The notes beneath the pieces are model-generated. The model made no database searches and was not told the origin of the DNA. It saw only the letters and a program-made list of their open reading frames with translations. The position numbers and the translations under genes were made by a program. Of a DNA stretch of 11,699 bases, positions 6,822-11,699 are shown one piece after another (within the stretch, counting starts at the first letter, position 1; each line of letters starts with the position of its first letter). Origin of the DNA: JAAZBV01 sp964460435 (GTDB lineage: Bacteria > Desulfobacterota > DSM-4660 > Desulfatiglandales > HGW-15); the NCBI GenBank assembly GCA_964460435.1, contig CAYWRH010000140.1, positions 1-11,699 of the forward strand, in the 5' to 3' direction.

Positions 6822-8030
6822 CTACATGTTATCCTCTTCAACCGCATCCCTGAGCCTGTCTGAAAAATCAGGGATGGCTGCCTCTATTCTCACCCAGGCG
6901 CTGAGCATGGGGATGCCTACAGGGTCCTTTACAAACTCTTCCATTGCCATCTTCAGGCATCCAATGAATGCCTCTATTGCCTCGATCTCTGTGTGGCGGT
7001 CATAGGCCAGTCCGTTCAGGAGTGATAGCGCATTATATTTCTCAATCGATATCCGTGCCTCCTGCATATATGATGTCAGAAGCGTCCTGAAAAAGGACTG
7101 GCTGATTATTATACCGTCCTGGCTCAATACCCTGAAGAGCGCCATTGCAATATCTGTGGCCATGCGGATAAGCCCCCTGTCAGGTTTGTTTTTTTCTAAG
7201 ATCTGATGCTTGTGTTCATAGGTATTGCTTATCTCCACCTGGCAGATCCTGTTTACCGATGTCATCTGATAAACCTCGCTTAACATTGATACCTCAAGGC
7301 CCCAGGTAGGAGATATCCTTATCCTGCGTGCCAGGTTGCATACAAAGGCAAACTCGCCGGAAAGGGCATATCGAAAATCTGAAAGGTAATTTATGAATGC
7401 ATTATATCCCAGGATACGTTTCATTGATTTGATAAGCGGCGTATAAAAAAGGCGGGTAACACGGCCATAAAGCCTGTCTGTCACCCTTGCATAGTACCCC
7501 TTGCTGAATTCAAAATCCATTGCCGGATGAACAATAGGGTAGATTAACCTTGCAAGCATCTCCTTATTATAATTAACAATATCGCAGTCATGGAGGGCAA
7601 TGGCATCCACATACGGGTCAGCAAGTATATAACCCATGGTCATCCATACAGACCTGCCCTTGCCGGGTTCGCCAAGAGTGAAGTCCGCATTCTTAAGCTC
7701 CTGAAGAAGGGATTTCACTCTTGGGCCATCATGCCACACAACCCTTACCTTTGAAGGCAACCGGCCCATTATCTCTTTGATCTTTTTAAACTGCCCCTCT
7801 TCCGCCTGGTCCAGGGATAAAACGATTTTATGGAGATACTCCACCTCCATAAGGCCATTGATAATATTGGGCATTGCAGGGCCGTCAAATTCAGAGACCA
7901 GGGCAGGGAGAAGCAGCACCATATTCTTGTCTCTCGAAATATCCTTCAGTTCCCTGTTAAAGTCTGCGGCAGATCTGTTTACCAGGTTTTGCAGTGTAGT
8001 GATGATACCGCTCTCGCTGAAATCGGTCAT
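6822..8030 (-). CDS. gpgS: Glucosyl-3-phosphoglycerate synthase-like glycosyltransferase (GT81)
   Basis: GpgS transfers glucose from an NDP-glucose to 3-phosphoglycerate, the first step to glucosylglycerate. The 402-residue product starts at ATG 8030 (M-T-D-F-S-E), with a run of G about 8 nt upstream, 1 nt after the stop of the preceding gene. An upstream TTG at 8063 is unlikely. Visible features are the G-K-G-R motif at 123-126, the metal-binding H-D-C-D at 147-150, a G-E-F motif near 225-227, W-G-L-E at 243-246 and the H-K-H stretch at 273-275, all in the order seen in the longer bacterial and archaeal GpgS-type enzymes (about 400 residues, versus about 320 in mycobacteria). It is the last gene of the operon. 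Substrate specificity for glucose versus mannose is not proven by sequence. Confidence 0.75.
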   Translation of the reverse strand: MTDFSESGIITTLQNLVNRSAADFNRELKDISRDKNMVLLLPALVSEFDGPAMPNIINGLMEVEYLHKIVLSLDQAEEGQFKKIKEIMGRLPSKVRVVWHDGPRVKSLLQELKNADFTLGEPGKGRSVWMTMGYILADPYVDAIALHDCDIVNYNKEMLARLIYPIVHPAMDFEFSKGYYARVTDRLYGRVTRLFYTPLIKSMKRILGYNAFINYLSDFRYALSGEFAFVCNLARRIRISPTWGLEVSMLSEVYQMTSVNRICQVEISNTYEHKHQILEKNKPDRGLIRMATDIAMALFRVLSQDGIIISQSFFRTLLTSYMQEARISIEKYNALSLLNGLAYDRHTEIEAIEAFIGCLKMAMEEFVKDPVGIPMLSAWVRIEAAIPDFSDRLRDAVEEDNM

Positions 8031-8031
8031 T

Positions 8032-9291
8032 TTATGAGCCCCCTTTCCTGTTCCATATCTCAATCATATACCCCTTCAGATCTTCGAAACATTTGGCCTG
8101 GGCCTCGAAATGATCTTCTGCCTCCTTTGCGTTCTTGTCCTTTAATTCATTTACAAGCGAGGCTATACGTGCGTAATAAAGGGGGATCATTGTATCAATT
8201 ATCTTGAAACGCTGTCTGGGCGATTCCTGAAATGTGCCTGCATACTTATAAACAATCCTCACCCATGTCTCGATCGGAAGGTTGAACTTGTCAGGGTTAT
8301 CGACATTGGCAAGATCATTTATCAGCCTCATGTCGCTTTCAGAAATTATATTCTGCCACACCCCGCCGAAATTCTTCATTCCAACCCTGAAATATTCAAT
8401 AAGGCCTGCATGGTCAATCTCAAATGGCTCAGCCTCCTGGCCGGCAGCCTCGCCGATGGATGGCACCTCCTTTGATCCTTTCACATTCATCCAGTAATCC
8501 TGGTACTGTGTCATAAGCTGGAATGTGGTGCCCACAACCTGCCTGAACATGGGGCCAAGATCAGATGTGGGGTCCTTGTGGCCATGAACCTTTGCCCCGA
8601 GTTTGGCCTGGCAGATCCTGAATCCGCCTACAATTGCCGAGGTGGTCATCCAGATATCTATACCGAACCTGGCCACATCGGTCTCCCACACATCCTGGTT
8701 AAGGTAATGTCTGACAAGCGCAGGTGATACGCCAAAATCACCCCCGATCGGCTGGCGTATCTTCCGTCCGTATAAGGCCCTTGTAAGATTATATGCAATT
8801 GTATTGGTAATAGTCCCATCAAGCTTATACCTGTTATAGTCAGGCGCAACAAAGTCATACCCATCCATGACAGGATCAATCAGGTTTTTAACCCACTCAG
8901 GGGTGATTGACATCAGGTCGGAGTCAAAAAATGCAATTGCCCTTGCCTTCAGAAAGGCTGCTATCTCAAGGACTGCCCTTAACCCTGATCCCTTGCCAGG
9001 GAGTCCCCTGTAAATTGTGACTATGCTGTCAATATTATAGGACTTTGGATCTACAAGCCTCGCCACCTCTCTGGTGTCGTCAGTGGAGCCGCCATCGGAG
9101 ATAACAATAAATGCCTTGCGTTCAGGGTAGTATTTTTTAATTCCCTTAAAGATTGTTTTGAGCACATTTTCAATTGTTAAGGCGCTGGAAAATGATGGAA
9201 CGCCAACTACTATATCCGCATGATCCATCTGTTCGATCTTGTTTCGCACATGCTGCCTTAATGCTGTGGAAAATCTCATGGCTGATGTCAT
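8032..9291 (-). CDS. Glycosyltransferase resembling mannosylglycerate / glucosylglycerate synthases (GT78-like)
   Basis: The 419-residue protein has a GT-A fold: V-G-V-P-S-F near 29-34, S-D-G-G-S-T-D-D at 65-72, P-G-K-G-S-G at 98-103 and the metal-binding D123-S-D125. Further motifs match Rhodothermus mannosylglycerate synthase as I remember it: T-P-E-W-V (130-134), Q-P-I-G-G-D-F (180-186), F-G-I-D-I-W (209-214) and a His pair at 236/238. That family transfers a sugar from GDP-mannose or ADP/GDP-glucose to glycerate, or to glucosylglycerate in the Petrotoga mannosylglucosylglycerate route. ATG 9291 has GGAGG 9 nt upstream. The gene follows the phosphatase by 89 nt and precedes the GpgS-like gene by 1 nt. 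The donor and acceptor cannot be read from sequence; MggS-, Ggs- or MgS-type activity are all possible. Confidence 0.75.
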   Translation of the reverse strand: MTSAMRFSTALRQHVRNKIEQMDHADIVVGVPSFSSALTIENVLKTIFKGIKKYYPERKAFIVISDGGSTDDTREVARLVDPKSYNIDSIVTIYRGLPGKGSGLRAVLEIAAFLKARAIAFFDSDLMSITPEWVKNLIDPVMDGYDFVAPDYNRYKLDGTITNTIAYNLTRALYGRKIRQPIGGDFGVSPALVRHYLNQDVWETDVARFGIDIWMTTSAIVGGFRICQAKLGAKVHGHKDPTSDLGPMFRQVVGTTFQLMTQYQDYWMNVKGSKEVPSIGEAAGQEAEPFEIDHAGLIEYFRVGMKNFGGVWQNIISESDMRLINDLANVDNPDKFNLPIETWVRIVYKYAGTFQESPRQRFKIIDTMIPLYYARIASLVNELKDKNAKEAEDHFEAQAKCFEDLKGYMIEIWNRKGGS

Positions 9292-9380
9292 CTGTTATTA
9301 CCTCCAGTATATTATTTCTGGTTACTTTCTCAGATTGCTGCGGGTTAAATACTTGATAACCGGGGCAGCCCTGTGGTTAA

Positions 9381-10193
9381 TTACAGTTCTGTTAATAGCC
9401 TCCATATAACATCATTCCAGCCCTTTGCCCCTGCATCTGTAGCCCTGATGAGGCCGGGCAGGTTTATATCTGGCGACTCCTTCTCAGGGTTGGGAATAAG
9501 AACCGGTATATCAACACTATTAAGCATTGGTATGTCATTGATGCTGTCACCCAGGCCGATTGTCAGATGTTTTACTCCTCTCTTCTGGTCAAGGATTTTT
9601 CGGACTATCTTTACTGCCTCGCCTTTATCCTGATGGATACCGGTCATATGATAAAACCTTCCCCCCTTTGTAATCTTGATACCACGCTTTATTGCAGCAT
9701 CCTGAAGCATGTGGATATCCTCATCCCTTTTCAGCATAAAAGGTTCAGTATATTGACGCTGCTTTGCATATTCCGCCCTTTTAAGCGTAAGACCTGTAAT
9801 TTCGGAAATTTCGCTTGCTGACATGTCCCCGAAACCCCTGATGTTAAACTGATCCCTGATTTCATCAATAAATGCCCTTATCCTCCCATATGCCATGCCT
9901 AACTGAATGGTCAGCGAAATCCGGGTAGAGAGCTCGCAAATTATATCTTTCAGTAATAGATCAGCATATCTGGCAGGAAGGCATATTGCGGCCCCATTCT
10001 CCACAATAGATGGATCATCCACGCCCATTTCCATCTGAAGGATCTCGGTCTCACAGTTAGTTTTACTTGTGGTAAATATCAGGGGTATTGCTGCCTGCCT
10101 GATCTTATTCAGGGAGGGTAATGCGTTAGCATATGAATAGTCATCATGGTTTAAGAGAGTGCCGTCCAGGTCTGTAAAAATAATGGTATTCAC
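9381..10193 (-). CDS. mpgP: MpgP-family HAD phosphatase (mannosyl/glucosyl-3-phosphoglycerate phosphatase)
   Basis: The 270-residue product is a type IIB HAD phosphatase. Motif I is D8-L-D10-G-T, motif II F-T-T-S-K at 40-44, the segment V-E-N-G-A-A-I lies at 64-70, the R-F-Y-H-M-T-G...D-K190-G stretch carries the motif III Lys, and motif IV is G-D216-S-I-N-D220. The F-x-x-S-K, E-N-G and R-F-Y-H motifs are those of mannosyl-3-phosphoglycerate phosphatase (MpgP). It would remove the phosphate from a sugar-phosphoglycerate to yield mannosyl- or glucosylglycerate. With a GpgS-like enzyme in the operon, glucosyl-3-phosphoglycerate is the likelier substrate, so gpgP would be an equally fair name. 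The start is GTG at 10193, with AGGGG upstream. It is the first gene of the operon. Confidence 0.85.
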   Translation of the reverse strand: MNTIIFTDLDGTLLNHDDYSYANALPSLNKIRQAAIPLIFTTSKTNCETEILQMEMGVDDPSIVENGAAICLPARYADLLLKDIICELSTRISLTIQLGMAYGRIRAFIDEIRDQFNIRGFGDMSASEISEITGLTLKRAEYAKQRQYTEPFMLKRDEDIHMLQDAAIKRGIKITKGGRFYHMTGIHQDKGEAVKIVRKILDQKRGVKHLTIGLGDSINDIPMLNSVDIPVLIPNPEKESPDINLPGLIRATDAGAKGWNDVIWRLLTEL

Positions 10194-10240
10194 TTTTCTT
10201 GCCCCTGATTTTTCAGCCTTAACAGAGTTAAAGTAAAATC

Positions 10241-10269
10241 ATTATCCAATTAAGAGCAGAATATGTCGG
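10241..10269 (-). promoter_or_regulatory. Candidate promoter of the glycoside-solute operon
   Basis: On the minus strand CCGACA (complement of 10264-10269) is followed after 17 nt by GATAAT (complement of 10241-10246). Transcription would start about 40 nt before the GTG of the phosphatase. Its -35 half coincides with the first block of the conserved composite element, so an activator or repressor bound there could act on it. The call rests on consensus matching only. Confidence 0.35.
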
Positions 10270-10334
10270 AATAAGGGAGAATATCCTGCATTCCATTTTG
10301 ACATTGCCGGTTAATGCCTAATATCATTTTGATA
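10264..10334 (+). promoter_or_regulatory. Composite conserved element, copy 2 (between phosphatase and SDR)
   Basis: Blocks: TGTCGGAATA (10264-10273), CCTG (10285-10288), ATTTTGACATT (10295-10305), CGG (10308-10310), AATG (10313-10316) and the inverted repeat TATCA-TTT-TGATA (10322-10334). Order and spacing match copy 1 at 911-980: CCTG is 6 nt from the next block in both, and the TTTTGACATT-to-palindrome gap is 16 versus 17 nt. It lies about 70 nt upstream of the phosphatase start and 177 nt upstream of the SDR start. Confidence 0.55.
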
Positions 10335-10433
10335 CCGCGAGTATATATGACATTGGATAAAAATAGAAGGAAAATAGACTTGTTAGATTTAACCTCTTTA
10401 AACTTCAAATAAATCTTTTGGCTGATTATGGTG

Positions 10434-10462
10434 TTGAAACCTTATTGTTAATTCTATATATT
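10434..10462 (+). promoter_or_regulatory. Candidate sigma70 promoter of the SDR gene
   Basis: TTGAAA (10434-10439) and TATATT (10457-10462) each match the consensus at 5 of 6 positions and are separated by the ideal 17 nt. Transcription would begin near 10469, giving a leader of about 43 nt with AAGGAGG at 10498-10504. This is the best promoter match in the window. Confidence 0.55.
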
Positions 10463-10511
10463 GAAAATAGAGTTTAGGCATAATTTGACAAGAACCTAAG
10501 GAGGCGCAAAA

Positions 10512-11522
10512 ATGGGTGAAAATTTGAAGGGCAAGGTAGCGGTAGTTACAGGTTCAGGCCAGGGTATTGGCCGCAGCATTGCCATTGCAATGGCAAAAGA
10601 GGGTGCAAAGGTTGTTACAAATAACCGCAAACCCGGATCAACGGGTTTTGCGATCATGGATGAGTCCCTTGTTAAGAAGCTAAATAGTGAAGAAAAAGAG
10701 GCTCTTAAAAAGAAATCCGAAGAGGCAAAGGGTGATGCCGAGACCACTGCAAAGGCCATAAGGGATGCAGGCGGAGAGGCAGTAGCCTTTTTTGGCGATG
10801 CAAGTAATTTTAAAACAGCGGGCGAGCTGATCCAGACCGCAGTAGACAGATTTGGCAAAATAGATATCCTCGTAAATGTTGCAGGGACATTTTCATTCAG
10901 CCCCATATGGGAGATGAGCGAAGAGATGTGGGATCACGTTTGCGGTATAAAGCCAAAGGCATATTTTAACACGATCCGGCATGCCCTGCCCCATATGATT
11001 AAACAGAGGTCAGGGCGGATCATCAATTGCACATCGGGTGCATTCAAGGGAGGGGGCATACGCCAGGCCCATTACTCTGCTGCCAATGCCGGTGTTGTTG
11101 GCCTTACATTTGCTGTTGCCCAGGAGGTGATAGAGTACGGGATAACCTGCAATGCCTTTGCCCCCAATGCGCTAACCAGGGCATCCTTTGAGATAGATGC
11201 ATATGAAAAGGCCATGCCCGAGGGTCAGGGCCCTTGGGTCTTCAATAATTACAAATTGCCGCTCAATATGAGCCCGAGCCCTGATGACCTTGCGCCTTTT
11301 ATCTGTTACCTGTCCACAGATGATGCCTCACAGATCAGCGGGTCAGTATTTTTTGTTGGAGGCCAGAGCATACATCTCTATTCAGAGGCTGAATGGCAGA
11401 GCTCGCTCATCAAGTACGGCGGGAGATGGACAGTGGATGAACTTAAGCAACAGGTGCCAATGAATCTGATGGGCATGCATAAAAGCTCCACCATGCAGAT
11501 GTATGAAATGGCAAAAAGATAG
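10512..11522 (+). CDS. SDR-family protein with altered catalytic tetrad
   Basis: The 336-residue product has a Rossmann-type SDR fold. The cofactor motif is T13-G-S-G-Q-G-I-G20, D96 follows the adenine-side strand, and N122-V-A-G replaces the usual NAG. Ser175 and Tyr188 are 13 residues apart as in active SDRs. However, the Lys normally four residues after Tyr is Asn192 (YSAAN), and the active-site Asn (usual N-x-K-G region) aligns with Lys147. A charged, helix-prone insertion of about 30 residues (about 43-75) follows the second strand, and a C-terminal extension runs past about residue 290; both make it longer than classical SDRs (about 250). ATG 10512 is preceded by a strong AAGGAGG. It is a single gene divergent from the solute operon. 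Substrate is unknown; an oxidoreductase, a non-redox lyase or hydratase-like variant, or a binding protein are all possible. Confidence 0.85.
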   Translation: MGENLKGKVAVVTGSGQGIGRSIAIAMAKEGAKVVTNNRKPGSTGFAIMDESLVKKLNSEEKEALKKKSEEAKGDAETTAKAIRDAGGEAVAFFGDASNFKTAGELIQTAVDRFGKIDILVNVAGTFSFSPIWEMSEEMWDHVCGIKPKAYFNTIRHALPHMIKQRSGRIINCTSGAFKGGGIRQAHYSAANAGVVGLTFAVAQEVIEYGITCNAFAPNALTRASFEIDAYEKAMPEGQGPWVFNNYKLPLNMSPSPDDLAPFICYLSTDDASQISGSVFFVGGQSIHLYSEAEWQSSLIKYGGRWTVDELKQQVPMNLMGMHKSSTMQMYEMAKR

Positions 11523-11561
11523 CCAGCCTTGTGAATTGGCCGGGTGTGTCTATATGGTGTG

Positions 11562-11579
11562 AGGGCATGAGGTTGCCCT
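11562..11579 (+). other. Hairpin after the SDR gene
   Basis: AGGGCA (11562-11567) pairs perfectly with TGCCCT (11574-11579) across a 6-nt loop, 40 nt past the SDR stop. No T-run follows, so it is a weak terminator candidate or an RNA 3'-end structure. Confidence 0.35.
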
Positions 11580-11665
11580 GAAGGGAACAGACAGTTTTGC
11601 AAAATTAAGAGGGTATTGTTCAGCATTTTTGCCCAAATGGTTAAACATAACTCACTAAAATAGAT

Positions 11666-11699
11666 AAAAAAGCGCCGGATAGAATTCTTTGCCAGGCGC
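11666..11699 (-). terminator. Terminator-like hairpin at the right edge
   Basis: GCGCC (11672-11676) pairs with GGCGC (11695-11699), and an inner GG pairs with CC around one bulged A. Read on the minus strand, the stem is followed by six T (complement of 11666-11671), as for an intrinsic terminator of a minus-strand gene entering from the right. The window ends at the stem, so the plus-side T-run that would make it also terminate the SDR transcript cannot be seen. Confidence 0.6.

Larger units (their letters stand above)
10194..10511. other. 318-nt divergent regulatory spacer between phosphatase operon and SDR
   Basis: No convincing ORF or structured RNA is visible in this AT-rich spacer. 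It holds a candidate minus-strand promoter (10241-10269), the second copy of the composite element (10264-10334), a second TGACATTG at 10348-10355 (first at 10299-10306), and a candidate plus-strand promoter (10434-10462). The SDR ribosome site AAGGAGG is at 10498-10504. Confidence 0.6.

Noticed and set aside
7830..8207. Plus-strand open frame of 125 codons across the junction of the two glycosyltransferases
   Set aside because: Both glycosyltransferases on the other strand carry clear family motifs, and this frame has none.
10496..10906. Minus-strand open frame of 136 codons at the SDR start
   Set aside because: It is antisense to the SDR Rossmann core, and its Ala/Pro/Ser-rich composition is that of a complement frame.
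1..11699. CRISPR array, tRNA, rRNA, insertion sequence or phage genes
   Set aside because: I saw no regularly spaced repeats, cloverleaf sequences, transposase or integrase motifs, or terminal inverted repeats with target duplications.

Overview
The window looks like a chromosomal segment from an anaerobic bacterium of moderate GC, plausibly of the deltaproteobacterial (Desulfobacterota) type. That is an inference from the gene content (orphan hypAB with a ferredoxin-type partner, a soluble PAS hybrid kinase, a glycerate-glycoside solute cluster); no rRNA or other taxonomic marker is present. I see no mobile element, CRISPR array or tRNA. Nine protein-coding genes are supported.

Left part (1-3573). 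A minus-strand gene encodes a secreted protein with two tandem FxLYD-like beta domains, and ends in a clear intrinsic terminator. It is divergent from a large plus-strand soluble hybrid sensor kinase with PAS-PAS-HisKA-HATPase-REC-REC architecture.

Middle (3628-6741). A minus-strand bicupin, made by an internal duplication with both metal sites intact, is divergent from a tight plus-strand operon. The operon holds hypA (nickel chaperone), hypB (GTPase) and a protein joining a winged helix, a cysteine-rich centre and a 2x[4Fe-4S] ferredoxin domain. No hydrogenase and no other hyp gene is present in the window, so the nickel client is unknown.

Right part (6822-10193, minus strand). A three-gene operon, in transcription order, encodes an MpgP-family HAD phosphatase, a GT resembling mannosylglycerate/glucosylglycerate synthase, and a GpgS-like GT81 enzyme. 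Together they point to a glucosylglycerate, mannosylglycerate or mannosylglucosylglycerate compatible solute. Divergent from it is an SDR-family gene (10512-11522) whose catalytic tetrad is altered: Lys at the Asn position and Asn at the Lys position.

The most unexpected signal is not a gene. A composite non-coding element of about 70 bp occurs twice: upstream of the hybrid kinase (911-980) and between the phosphatase and the SDR (10264-10334). Several blocks are conserved in the same order with nearly the same spacing, ending in the inverted repeat TATCA-N3-TGATA. It may place the kinase and one or both right-hand genes under common control.
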